Assembly (NCBI GenBank): GCA_023430825.1
Contig: JAEYYL010000317.1
Location: 1-20,172 of the forward strand
From: Verrucomicrobiota bacterium
GTDB taxonomy: Bacteria; Verrucomicrobiota; Verrucomicrobiia; Opitutales; Opitutaceae
Direction of reading: 5' to 3'
DNA length: 20,172 nucleotides
Shown: in pieces, positions 7,181 through 15,148 of the stretch
Numbering within the stretch: position 1 is the stretch's first letter
Layout of the letters: each line of letters begins with the position of its first letter
Notes under the pieces: model-generated
Seen by the model: the letters and a program-made list of their open reading frames with translations, nothing else
What the model was told of the DNA's origin: nothing
Databases searched by the model: none
Position numbers and translations under genes: made by a program

Positions 7181-7200
7181 AACCGGCCGCGAGCCCGCCG

Positions 7201-9474
7201 CTACTCCACCACCAGCACCTCGTGATCGCTCACGCGCGCGAGTTCGAAATTCACCCAGCCCTCGCGCGTCGTCGCCTTCACTTCCCCGCCGCTCACCAAC
7301 GCCCGCACGCGGCCGCCGCCCACGTCCGCACGCAACTTCACCGCCACGCGCAACGGCCCCACCGCAATCAACTCGTGCACCGGCGTCCGCCAGGTCCCCG
7401 CACTCGTCAGATTCACCACGTGCAACACCAGCCGCCCGTCCTGCCGGTAAACATGCACGTCGATCAGCCCCGCGCCTTCGACGCGCACCGGCAGGTCGTC
7501 CTTCACCGCCCAGCGCACCAGGCTCGCCAGGAAATCCCCGTGATCCGGCAGATGATCGCGCGCAAACCGCCGGTCGATGTCCGCCGGCAAATACGCCACG
7601 CGCCCACCCCCGCCATCCTCGCGCAACACCAGCCCCGCGATCTGCGTCCGCGGCTCGCGCATCCACACCGCCTCCACCGGATTCACCGGCACCGCCGGCA
7701 CCAGCGTCAACGGCACCGCCGCCTCCGCGTCCACCTCCAGCGCTTCCAGCTCACCGCCAAACGCCAGCACATCCGTCCCCGCAAAACCGCGCAACACCTC
7801 ATGCCGCGCGTCCGCGCCCGCCGCCTCCGGCCCCATCCGCAGATACGTCTGCGTCCAGTCCTTCGCCCACCCCGTCCGCTTCGCCTCGTCGCGCCAGCCG
7901 TGATCCGCCGGCACGTGCGCGCCGAATAAATCCCCCAGCGCGAAATCCTCCCGCACGTCCCCCCATTCGGTGCAGAGCGAACTCAGCCCCGTCGCCAAGA
8001 GGCTCCCGCCCGCCGCGACGAACCGCCGGATCGCCGCCACCTGCGCGTCCGACAACGCCGCGAGATTCGGCAAAATCAGCAGCTTCAACCCCAGCTCCGC
8101 GACCTCGCGCTCCAGGTCGTCCACGTGCACCGGCACATACGGAATCCGCCCGCGCACCAGCGCCTGCGTGAAACCATTCCACGGATCGTCCACGTGCGCC
8201 CCGCCGTCGTCCCGCCCGAAAAAATCCATGTTCCGCTGCGACCACAACAACCCCACCGTCGCGACCGGCCGACGGTTCACGAGAAACGCCTCGTGCTCGC
8301 GGTGCCACTGCCACAACGGCACCGCCGTCTCCAGCATGCGCCGGTCTTCCTGCACCGAGCCGACCACGTGCCACCACGGCTGCACCCCGCCCGCGAATCC
8401 CTCCACCGCCCACATCCGCACCTCCGGCCCCGGCTTCGCCGCCAGCCGGAAATTGTGCTCGGTCAGATGATACATCGCCATGCTCTCCGGCACAACCTTG
8501 TCCCAGCCGCCCGCGCTGCGTATCCGTTTTCCCACTTCACCGTTGTGCTGGAACCCGGAATGGTCGTGCCGCCGTTGGTGATCGAGCATCACCAGCTCCG
8601 CCCGCCGGTAGATCTCGCGATCGTCGCGAAACACCCGCGCCTGCCAGTTCTGCGAACCCGCCATCATGCCGACCCAGATGCAGCCGGGCCCACCCGCCTC
8701 CCGCGTCGTGCGGTTGAAACGATCCCAGATCTCCAGCCGCCGCTCGTAATTCCACATGATCCATTCGCGATACACCGGTGAATTCCAGTCCGCCCGCCGC
8801 GGAATCCCCTCGCCCGTCCGCGCGCGAAACGTCCGCTCGCAGTTCGCGCAGAAACACGGTTGGTGACGCATCGGCCCGTTCCAGTTGTTGTCCGTAAAAC
8901 CCTCCGGCCGGTAACGCGTCGCGATCTCGCGCAGCACCGCCGGCATGTATTCGTCGTAATACGGCCCGTTCACGCACGCCTGATACAGCTTCGTCCACGT
9001 GTAGGGCTTCCCGTCCGCGTCGTGCGCGAACCAGTCCGGATGCGCCTGGTAAAACGCCTCGTCCGCGCGGTTCGAATCCATCCGCGCAAACACCGCCAGC
9101 CCGTCCGCGTGCGCCGCCTGCGTGATCTCGCCGAACAGATCGCGCCCGCCGAGAAACTCCGCGCGCCGGTGAAACGGCACGTCCGTCGGATAATACGCCG
9201 TGATTCCACCGCCATTCACCACCACGCCGTCCAGCGCCGTCCGCTTCCAGTGCGCCCGCCACCACGCGAGGTCGAACCGTGCCGGATCGATCTCCGTGAG
9301 ATTCGTCTGCCCCCAGCGCAGCGCCCGCCGGAACCACGGACCAGCCCCGCCCGCCGCCGGCTCCACTGTATCCGCGGCTTGCATACGCCAGCCGCCCGCC
9401 GCCAGCGCCAGCGCGCCCGCCGCCGTCTGCAAAAATTCCCGCCGGCTCCACCCGTCGTTGGCTATTCCGCGCAT
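7201..9474 (-). CDS. Tat-exported putative glycoside hydrolase with beta-galactosidase trimerisation-like domain
   Basis: This 757-residue protein probably acts in the periplasm. A twin-arginine signal is clear: WSRREFLQ at 9-16 followed by an Ala/Leu-rich stretch to about residue 28. Residues 50-400 look like a TIM barrel of the hypothetical glycoside hydrolase GHL6 group, with GITAYYPTD, FTDNNWNG (193-200) and a cysteine cluster at 207, 209 and 212 that may bind metal. Residues 404-560 resemble the glutamine-amidotransferase-like trimerisation domain of GH42 beta-galactosidases (LILPNLAALSD, FVAAGGSLLATG). The rest is probably a beta-sandwich. The ATG at 9474 is preferred to a TTG 18 bases upstream because AGG lies 9 bases before it. 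The family assignment is from memory of motifs; the substrate and catalytic residues are not identified. A repeat element follows the stop. Confidence 0.7.
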   Translation of the reverse strand: MRGIANDGWSRREFLQTAAGALALAAGGWRMQAADTVEPAAGGAGPWFRRALRWGQTNLTEIDPARFDLAWWRAHWKRTALDGVVVNGGGITAYYPTDVPFHRRAEFLGGRDLFGEITQAAHADGLAVFARMDSNRADEAFYQAHPDWFAHDADGKPYTWTKLYQACVNGPYYDEYMPAVLREIATRYRPEGFTDNNWNGPMRHQPCFCANCERTFRARTGEGIPRRADWNSPVYREWIMWNYERRLEIWDRFNRTTREAGGPGCIWVGMMAGSQNWQARVFRDDREIYRRAELVMLDHQRRHDHSGFQHNGEVGKRIRSAGGWDKVVPESMAMYHLTEHNFRLAAKPGPEVRMWAVEGFAGGVQPWWHVVGSVQEDRRMLETAVPLWQWHREHEAFLVNRRPVATVGLLWSQRNMDFFGRDDGGAHVDDPWNGFTQALVRGRIPYVPVHVDDLEREVAELGLKLLILPNLAALSDAQVAAIRRFVAAGGSLLATGLSSLCTEWGDVREDFALGDLFGAHVPADHGWRDEAKRTGWAKDWTQTYLRMGPEAAGADARHEVLRGFAGTDVLAFGGELEALEVDAEAAVPLTLVPAVPVNPVEAVWMREPRTQIAGLVLREDGGGGRVAYLPADIDRRFARDHLPDHGDFLASLVRWAVKDDLPVRVEGAGLIDVHVYRQDGRLVLHVVNLTSAGTWRTPVHELIAVGPLRVAVKLRADVGGGRVRALVSGGEVKATTREGWVNFELARVSDHEVLVVE

Positions 9475-9495
9475 AAACGAGAACCTGCTCAATTC

Positions 9496-9571
9496 ATGGC
9501 CGCAAAGAAGCGCAAAATGCGCAAAAAAGCCCGTCTTCCTTTTTGCGCCTTATGCGCCTTTTTGCGGCCAT
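9496..9571. repeat. Long imperfect hairpin after the quinoprotein gene
   Basis: A left arm starting ATGGCCGCAAAGAAGCGC (9496) and a right arm ending TTTTTGCGGCCAT (9571) are inverted copies of about 33 bases with roughly four mismatches and one extra base. It starts about 10 bases beyond the stop codon of the quinoprotein gene and ends 21 bases before the ATG of the glycoside hydrolase gene. It could act as a terminator between them, and its wordy GCGCAAAA composition suggests a dispersed intergenic repeat. No second copy is in the window. Confidence 0.6.
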
Positions 9572-9581
9572 CTCTCCGCCC

Positions 9582-11753
9582 CTAGCGCTTCGGCAGCGCG
9601 AACGCCACATATGCATCCCCGCTTTTCGTGCCCATCTTGCCGCCGCCGCACGCGATCACCACGAACTGCCGGCCGCCGACTTCATACGTCGCGGGCGTCG
9701 CATAACCGCCCGCCGGCAGCTTCGTTTTCCACAGCTCCCGGCCCGTCTTCCGGTCGAACGCCCGGAAATGCTCGTCCTTGCTCGCACCGATGAACACCAG
9801 CCCGCCCGCCGTCACCACCGGCCCGCCGTAGTTCTCCGTGCCCGTCGGCGGAATCCCGCGCGCCGTCAGCTCCGCAAACTCGCCCAGCGTCACCTTCCAG
9901 CGATACTCGCCCGTGTTGAGGTCGATCGCGTTCAACGTCCCCCACGGCGGCCGCACCGCCGGATAACCATCCGGATCGAGGAAGCGGTTGTATCCAGTAT
10001 GCGTATACGGCGGCGCCGCCGCGATGTGCTCCTTCTTGTCCGGGAGATACGTCTGCCAGTTCGCTTCGGGCGGCTTCGTCTTTCCGCCGTCGGCGACGCC
10101 CGCCGGCTCTTCGCGCGCCTTCTCCTCCGGCCCGCCGAACAGATAATCCACCACCGCCTCGCGCTGCGCTTCCGACAAAAAACCCCACGGCGGCATCACA
10201 TTCCGCCCCTTCGTCACCACCTCGAACGCCTGCTCGCGCGTCAGCCGCTGCGCCAGGTCGACCAGCGAGGGAATGTTCGCGCCCGCATTGCCTTCGCGCT
10301 GCGCCCCGTGGCAGCCCGTGCAGTTCTGCAAATACACCTGCTCGCCGAGCGAGGTCGCGCCGCTCGCATCGATCATCGCGAGAATCCACGGCATTTCGTT
10401 GCTGTTCACATAGAGCACGCCGTCCGGATCCGCCGCCGCCCCGCCCCATTCCGCGCCGCCGTCGAAACCCGGAAAGATGATCGTGCCCTCCCGGCTCGGC
10501 GGCTGAAACAGCGCATGCGGCCGCAGCCGCGAAAAACGCTCCAGCACCGCGCGCCGCGCCTCCGGCGTCCGATCCGTGATCTCCTCCGCCGTGAACAACT
10601 GCCGCGCGAACGGCGCCGGCTTCAGCGGCAGCGGCTGCGTCGGCGCCGTCACCTCGCCCGCGAGGTCCGACGTCGGCACGATGATCTCCTCGATCGGAAA
10701 CAGCGGCTCGCCCGTCTCGCGGTGAAACACGAACACGTGCCCCGACTTCGTCGTCTGCGCCACCGCCGGAATCTCGCGGCCGTCGCGCCGCAGCGTGATC
10801 AGGTTCGGCGGCGACGGCGGATCGCGGTCCCAGATGTCGTGCCGCACGAACTGATAATGCCACACGCGCTTCCCCGTCGCCGCGTCCAGCACGAGCAGGC
10901 AGTTCGCATACAAATTGTCCCCGGCGCGATCGCCGCCCCAGAAGTCGAACGCCGCCGAACCCACCGGGCAGAACAGCAGCCCGCGCTCCTCGTCCACCGT
11001 CATGCCCGTCCACACGTTCGCCCCACCGACACGCGTCCACGCATCCGCCGGCCACGTTTCATGTCCCGGCTCGCCCGGCGCGGGGATCGTGTTGAAACGC
11101 CACACGAGTTTTCCCGTGCGCACGTCGTAGGCGCGAATATGTCCCGGCGCAGCGGGCGCCGGACCTTCACCCAGCCGCGCGCCCATGATGATCAGGTTGC
11201 GAAACACCACGCCGGGTGTGTTCGCCTGGATCGCCAGCCCCGTCGTGTCGCGCCCGAGGTCCTCGCCCAGATCGATCCGTCCTCCGCGGCCGAAGCTCTC
11301 GATCGCGGTGCCTGTCCGCACGTCGACCGCCTGCAGCCACCGGCCCGCGCCGAACAGGATCCGCCGGTCGTCTCCATCTTCCCAATACGCGATCCCGCGG
11401 TTCACGCCATTCGGCTCGTGCGGCGCGAACCGCCACAGCTCGCGCCCGGTCGCCGCATCGAGCGCGAACAGCTTCAACTGCGGCGTCGTGCCATAGAGCA
11501 CGCCGTCGATCACCAGCGGATTGCACTGGATCTGCGTTCGGTCGCCCTGCGCATCGCCCGCGTTCCAGGTCCACGCGACCTCGAGCTGGCCGACGTTCTC
11601 CGGCGTGATCTGCGCGAGCGTCGAATAATGGCTCCCCGCCTTGTCGCCGAGATACACGCGCCAGTCGCGATCGGCCGCGGCGTGCAGCGTGGAAACGGTG
11701 AACGCCAGCGCGAGCCACACGGCTGCGCCACGCGGGCAAGGGGGTAATTGCAT
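9582..11753 (-). CDS. Quinoprotein (PQQ) dehydrogenase with embedded cytochrome c segment
   Basis: This 723-residue exported enzyme should oxidise a sugar or alcohol in the periplasm using pyrroloquinoline quinone. Residues 1-26 form a Sec signal peptide ending near HAAADRD. Residues 30-460 and 560-715 form the eight-bladed propeller, with repeated blade words such as FALDAATGRELWRF (96-109) and AYDVRTGKLVWRF (208-220), and HDIWDRDPP (305-313), equivalent to the active-site-region HDLWD motif of the membrane glucose dehydrogenase group. Between blades, about 463-540, is a c-type heme domain: CTGCH (478-482) and likely axial Met520 in NVMPPWG. The heme could pass electrons from PQQ to a respiratory carrier. 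It lacks the N-terminal membrane helices of E. coli Gcd, so it is probably soluble or anchored by a partner. No PQQ synthesis genes are present. The substrate is unknown. Confidence 0.92.
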   Translation of the reverse strand: MQLPPCPRGAAVWLALAFTVSTLHAAADRDWRVYLGDKAGSHYSTLAQITPENVGQLEVAWTWNAGDAQGDRTQIQCNPLVIDGVLYGTTPQLKLFALDAATGRELWRFAPHEPNGVNRGIAYWEDGDDRRILFGAGRWLQAVDVRTGTAIESFGRGGRIDLGEDLGRDTTGLAIQANTPGVVFRNLIIMGARLGEGPAPAAPGHIRAYDVRTGKLVWRFNTIPAPGEPGHETWPADAWTRVGGANVWTGMTVDEERGLLFCPVGSAAFDFWGGDRAGDNLYANCLLVLDAATGKRVWHYQFVRHDIWDRDPPSPPNLITLRRDGREIPAVAQTTKSGHVFVFHRETGEPLFPIEEIIVPTSDLAGEVTAPTQPLPLKPAPFARQLFTAEEITDRTPEARRAVLERFSRLRPHALFQPPSREGTIIFPGFDGGAEWGGAAADPDGVLYVNSNEMPWILAMIDASGATSLGEQVYLQNCTGCHGAQREGNAGANIPSLVDLAQRLTREQAFEVVTKGRNVMPPWGFLSEAQREAVVDYLFGGPEEKAREEPAGVADGGKTKPPEANWQTYLPDKKEHIAAAPPYTHTGYNRFLDPDGYPAVRPPWGTLNAIDLNTGEYRWKVTLGEFAELTARGIPPTGTENYGGPVVTAGGLVFIGASKDEHFRAFDRKTGRELWKTKLPAGGYATPATYEVGGRQFVVIACGGGKMGTKSGDAYVAFALPKR

Positions 11754-11918
11754 CGCGCGAGTGGAACCTCGCGACCGCAGCTTGCCAAGCGGAGACCGCC
11801 GCGCGCGCCGCTTGGTGTCCTCCGAGGCGCATCGCGCCTCCGATCCATTTTCCGAAAAACGTTCCGATCTCGGCTTTCTCCCGTTTTTCCTTACCCCGGT
11901 CATCGCTTCCCCTCCCGC
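11754..11918. promoter_or_regulatory. Divergent promoter region at the strand switch
   Basis: These 165 bases separate the minus-strand quinoprotein gene from the plus-strand ABC ATPase gene, so both promoters should be here. Two inverted repeats are visible: CCAAGCGG (11785-11792) with CCGCTTGG (11808-11815), and GAGGCGC with GCGCCTC at about 11824-11840. The T-rich stretch at 11868-11900 next to the ATPase start differs in base composition from its surroundings. No confident -35/-10 pair was found. Confidence 0.4.
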
Positions 11919-12839
11919 ATGCTTTCGCTCCGCTCCGTCACCAAACGCTACGGCCCGCTCACCGCGCTCGACGACGTCTCGCTCGAGATTGCCGCCGGCG
12001 AATTCTTCGGGCTCCTCGGCCCCAACGGCGCCGGCAAGTCCACGCTCATGTCGCTCGCCGCCGGCCTGCGCACGCCCGCGGCCGGCGCCGTCCTTGTCGA
12101 CGGCGCTTCGATGTCGACGCACGCGCCGCACGCCCGCCGCGCGCTCGGACTCGTGCCGCAGGCCATCGCGCTCTTCCCCGAACTCACCGCCGGCGAAAAC
12201 CTCCGCATCTTCGGCGAACTCCAGGGCCTCCGCGGCGCCGATCTCGCCGCACGCGTCGACGCCGCGCTCGCGGCCGTGCAACTCGCCGACCGCCGCCATT
12301 CGCTCGTCAAAACGTTTTCCGGCGGCATGCAGCGCCGCCTCAACCTCGTCGCCGCACTGCTCCATCGCCCGAAACTCCTCCTCTGCGACGAGCCCACCGT
12401 CGGCGTCGACCCGCAGTCGCGCAACGCGATCTTCGACTACCTCGCGCAGCTCAACCGCGACGGCGTCACCATCATCTATTCCACGCACTACATGGAGGAG
12501 GCCGAGCGGCTCTGCTCGCGCATCGGCATCATCGATCACGGCAAAATCCTCGCGCTCGGCTCGCTCGAGCAACTTCTCACGCAACTGCCTTTCGACGACG
12601 AGATCGTGTTCCCCGCCACGCCCGAGACCGCCGCATTCGCCGCGGAACTCCCCGCGCACGGCACCCTCCTCGCCGTCCACGGCGCGCATCGCTTCCGCCC
12701 GCGCCCGGACTACCCGCTCTCCGCCTTCTTCGCCCGCTCCGAGGCGCACGCGTTGTCGCCGCGCCTCTTCGTGAGTTCCCGCCCGTCGCTCGAGGCTGTG
12801 TTTCTCCACGTCACCGGCCGCACCCTGCGCGACCGTTGA
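11919..12839 (+). CDS. ABC-2 exporter ATP-binding protein
   Basis: This 306-residue ATPase powers the permease that starts 40 bases downstream. All nucleotide-site motifs are intact: Walker A GPNGAGKST (34-42), Q-loop Gln81 in LVPQAIALF, signature FSGGMQRR (133-140), Walker B LLLCDEPTVGVD (153-164) and switch His190 in IYSTHYMEEAERL. The domain is of the CcmA/DrrA exporter class. The last 90 residues are an accessory region common in this class and poorly conserved. The ATG at 11919 gives the family start MLSLRSVTKRYG; in-frame upstream sequence runs into the promoter region and is not credible. The transported substrate cannot be predicted. Confidence 0.95.
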   Translation: MLSLRSVTKRYGPLTALDDVSLEIAAGEFFGLLGPNGAGKSTLMSLAAGLRTPAAGAVLVDGASMSTHAPHARRALGLVPQAIALFPELTAGENLRIFGELQGLRGADLAARVDAALAAVQLADRRHSLVKTFSGGMQRRLNLVAALLHRPKLLLCDEPTVGVDPQSRNAIFDYLAQLNRDGVTIIYSTHYMEEAERLCSRIGIIDHGKILALGSLEQLLTQLPFDDEIVFPATPETAAFAAELPAHGTLLAVHGAHRFRPRPDYPLSAFFARSEAHALSPRLFVSSRPSLEAVFLHVTGRTLRDR

Positions 12840-12879
12840 TCCTCGCACCGAAGCTTTTCAATCCACCCACCCCTGATTC

Positions 12880-14220
12880 ATGCGCCCCGTCCTCATTCTG
12901 CTGCGCAAAAACCTGCTCACTTTCTGGCGCTCCCGCTCCGGCGCCGCCATCACCTTCCTCGTCCCGATCGGGCTCATCTATCTTTTCGGCCACATCTTCA
13001 ATCTCCACGGTCGCCCGGGCGGGGGACCCTCCGGCATTCCCGTCGCCGTCGTCAACCAGAGTCCCGAACCCCTGGCCGCCGCGCTCGTCGAAGCGCTGAA
13101 GGCCGACGGTTCGCTGCGTATCCTCACGAGCACGACAGCCGCCGACGGCTCCGAGCGCCCGCTCACCGAGGCCGACGCGCGCCGCGCGCTCCACGACAAC
13201 GACTATCGCTTCGCCCTCCTGCTGCCGCCCGACTTCCTCCCCGCATCCGGCTTCGGCGTGAAGCTGAAATTCCTCTCCAACCCGCGCAACGACATCGAGG
13301 CGCAAACCGTGAACGGCCTGCTCCAGAAAACCATCTTCATGAGCGTGCCCCAGCTGCTCGGCCAATCGCTCCAGCGCGCCGGAGTCAATCTCATCGGCGA
13401 GGCCCAGCTGACACAGTTCAACCAGTCCATCGCCACCGCCATCAGCGCGCATTTCGGCGGCGACGCCGCGACAATCGAGCGCCGGATCGCCGCCGGGGAT
13501 TTCTTCTCCGGCCCGCCGTCCGCAGCCGACGGGACCACATCGCGCAACGCCACCGATTTCCTCTCCCGCCTCGTCGTGTTCGAAACCGAACAGGTCGCCG
13601 GGCAGGAAACGAAAAACCCCATGGCCGCACGCCTCGTGGGCGGCTACGCGATCATGTTCCTCCTCTTCGCCGTGAGCAGTTCCGCCGCCTCGTTCTTCGA
13701 GGAGCGCAACACCGGCGTATTTCAGCGCCTGCTCTCGTCCCCCGTTCGTCCCGCTCACCTCGTCTGGGCCCGCTTCCTCTTCGGTGTCGTGCTCGGCCTG
13801 CTGCAGATCTTCGTGCTGTTTCTCGCCGGCGACTTGTTCTACGGACTCGATCTCGCCGATCACGCCAGTGCGCTGGCCGCCGTCGCACTCGCCTCCGCCG
13901 CCGCGTGCTCCGCCTTCGGCATGCTCATCACCGCGTTGTCGTCCAGCCCCGCCGCGGCGAGCGGACTCTCGACGCTCATCGTGCTTTCGATGAGCGCGAT
14001 CGGCGGCGCGTGGTTTCCGGTCAGCTTCATGCCCGACTACATCCAAACGCTCAGCAAGTTCACGCTGGTCTATTGGTCCGTCGAGGGCTTCACCGACGTC
14101 CTCTGGGCCGGTCGCTCCCTGGTCGAAGTCCTGCCGAAAATCGGCGTGCTCTTCGCCATCGCTCTCGGCGTGATGGGCGTGACCGTATGGCGCTTCAGCC
14201 GGCGAAATTTCTTCGAGTGA
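12880..14220 (+). CDS. ABC-2 exporter permease with large periplasmic loop
   Basis: This 446-residue membrane protein is the partner of the ATPase just upstream. Six membrane segments are visible at about 21-40, 252-272, 295-322, 328-352, 358-381 and 419-437. Between the first and second lies a hydrophilic loop of some 210 residues, the arrangement of the YhhJ/LnrM-like ABC-2 group, where the loop faces the periplasm. The conserved cytoplasmic stretch FFEERNTGVFQRLLSSPV (272-289) resembles the coupling region of ABC-2 permeases. One ATPase and one long permease suggest that the permease homodimerises. No membrane-fusion protein or outer-membrane channel gene is adjacent. The substrate is unknown; members of this class move drugs, lipids or glycans. 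Confidence 0.92.
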   Translation: MRPVLILLRKNLLTFWRSRSGAAITFLVPIGLIYLFGHIFNLHGRPGGGPSGIPVAVVNQSPEPLAAALVEALKADGSLRILTSTTAADGSERPLTEADARRALHDNDYRFALLLPPDFLPASGFGVKLKFLSNPRNDIEAQTVNGLLQKTIFMSVPQLLGQSLQRAGVNLIGEAQLTQFNQSIATAISAHFGGDAATIERRIAAGDFFSGPPSAADGTTSRNATDFLSRLVVFETEQVAGQETKNPMAARLVGGYAIMFLLFAVSSSAASFFEERNTGVFQRLLSSPVRPAHLVWARFLFGVVLGLLQIFVLFLAGDLFYGLDLADHASALAAVALASAAACSAFGMLITALSSSPAAASGLSTLIVLSMSAIGGAWFPVSFMPDYIQTLSKFTLVYWSVEGFTDVLWAGRSLVEVLPKIGVLFAIALGVMGVTVWRFSRRNFFE

Positions 14221-14222
14221 CG

Positions 14223-14242
14223 TCGGCCGGTAGCCGATTTTT
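14223..14242 (+). terminator. Possible intrinsic terminator after the first exporter
   Basis: TCGGC (14223-14227) pairs with GCCGA (14233-14237) around a 5-base loop and is followed by five T bases, two bases after the permease stop codon. The stem is short, so the call is tentative, but the position and T tract fit the end of the ATPase-permease operon. Confidence 0.45.
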
Positions 14243-14403
14243 CACCGAAAAGCCCGGCCGGACAGCCCGCATATCTTGCCCAACTTTGGGCGTCGTTTGC
14301 TGAGGTTTTCCCCTCTCCAGAGGAGAACCGCCCCCGACGACTGGCGCCATGAAGCCTTCACCCTATTTCCCGCCGCGGGAGGGGGGTGTAGTTTTCGCTC
14401 GTT

Positions 14404-14982
14404 ATGAGCGACCCCTATCAAACACCCCGAAAAATCGAACCGATCCCTGCGATCGTTATCGGCGTCCTCGCCGCCGCCCTCCTCGCCCTCGTCGTGGTCT
14501 TCATTACCAAACTCCAGAACGCTGCCGCCACCACCGACATCGCCAACACCCAACTCCTCGAGGCCAACGCCACGCTCGCCCAGCGCGATACCCAACTCGC
14601 CGACGCCCGCTCCGCCTCGAGTCTCCTCCAGGGCCAGCTCAACGAGGCGAAGGTCGCCGCCACGCGCCTCGACGCCCAGCTCGCCGAATCCCGCGCCGAA
14701 ACCGCCCGACTCCAGAAACGCCTGAGCGACGCCACCGCGACCATCGATCAACTCCGCAGCGAGGTGCAGGCCGCCGAAAATCGCGCCAGCGAAATTCGCC
14801 AGCACGCCTACGACGCCGAAACCGAATGCGCCAAACTGAATCGCACCGTCGCCGACCTCAAAGTCGAACTCGGCCAAGCCACCCGCCAGGCCGACGACGC
14901 CAAAGCCCGGCTCGCCGACACCCAGGCCAAGCTCACCGCCGTCCAGACCCAGCTCTCCGAAGCGACGAGCAAACGCCGGTAA
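14404..14982 (+). CDS. Membrane-anchored coiled-coil protein of ten 14-residue repeats, copy 1
   Basis: I do not recognise a named family for this 192-residue protein. Residues 1-15 are a polar N-terminus, 16-35 a single membrane helix (AIVIGVLAAALLALVVVFI), and 48-187 divide without gaps into ten units of 14 residues, ending with TSKRR. The best units follow xxQLxxAxxxxAxL, for example QGQLNEAKVAATRL and DAQLAESRAETARL. Core positions 4, 7, 11 and 14 give the 3-4 spacing of a coiled coil, Leu alternating with Ala or Thr. Later units are more diverged and one contains a lone Cys. Charge flanking the helix is nearly balanced, so topology is uncertain. A paralogue with the same plan follows 166 bases downstream. 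The ATG at 14404 lies within a small inverted repeat, CGCTC-GTTAT-GAGCG. Confidence 0.85.
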   Translation: MSDPYQTPRKIEPIPAIVIGVLAAALLALVVVFITKLQNAAATTDIANTQLLEANATLAQRDTQLADARSASSLLQGQLNEAKVAATRLDAQLAESRAETARLQKRLSDATATIDQLRSEVQAAENRASEIRQHAYDAETECAKLNRTVADLKVELGQATRQADDAKARLADTQAKLTAVQTQLSEATSKRR

Positions 14983-15067
14983 GCCGCCGCAGCCGCGCCT
15001 CACTCCGAGCGGCACCGCCCGCCCGCGCTCCCGCCCGCACCGGGCCCGGGCGCGGTCGCCGTATCCC

Positions 15068-15140
15068 GCCGCAAGTGCGGCTTACACCGACCCCCGTGCC
15101 GGGTTACGCCCGATAGGATTCGGGCGGGTTCGGGTGTAAG
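15068..15140. repeat. Nested inverted repeats just upstream of the second coiled-coil gene
   Basis: Three structures lie in the 81 bases before the ATG at 15149. GCCGCA (15068-15073) pairs with TGCGGC (15076-15081). CTTACACC (15081-15088) pairs with GGTGTAAG (15133-15140). Nested inside the latter, CGCCCGA (15107-15113) pairs with TCGGGCG (15120-15126) around TAGGAT. The outer pair ends 8 bases before the start codon, so it could affect translation initiation or bind a regulator. Alternatively these are REP-type repeats, since GTAAGCCGCA on the minus strand has that shape. Confidence 0.5.
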
Positions 15141-15148
15141 TTCGACCC

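Larger units (their letters stand above)
6806..7200. other. 395-base gap upstream of ku
   Basis: No gene is seen. The gap holds, from ku outwards, a run of G tracts on the minus strand (6879-6939), a palindrome containing TATAAT (6978-6998), an unremarkable stretch, and a REPIN-like repeat (7105-7180) just past the stop codon of the putative glycoside hydrolase gene. It should include the ku promoter and leader. Confidence 0.6.

Noticed and set aside
9496..9585. Short plus-strand peptide frame starting at ATGGCCGCAAAGAAG
   Set aside because: It lies wholly inside the long hairpin, and its basic composition follows from the repeated GCGCAAAA words.
9543..11747. Plus-strand open frame of 734 codons
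   Set aside because: It is antisense to the quinoprotein gene, is again Arg-rich and has no recognisable domain.
592..11753. Sigma-54 promoters for the activator in this window
   Set aside because: I looked for TGGCAC followed at the correct distance by TTGC and found only partial matches.
11754..11918. Chromosome origin at the point where gene direction switches
   Set aside because: No cluster of DnaA boxes, no dnaA or dnaN gene and no sign change in base skew was seen. A divergent promoter region explains it more simply.
11754..12848. Upstream extension of the quinoprotein frame, and overlapping minus frames in the ABC ATPase gene
   Set aside because: The Sec signal peptide at the ATG at 11753 marks the true start. 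The extension is antisense to a clear ABC ATPase.
12811..14046. Minus-strand open frame of 411 codons
   Set aside because: It is antisense to the ABC permease and rich in Gly, Glu and Arg with no domain.
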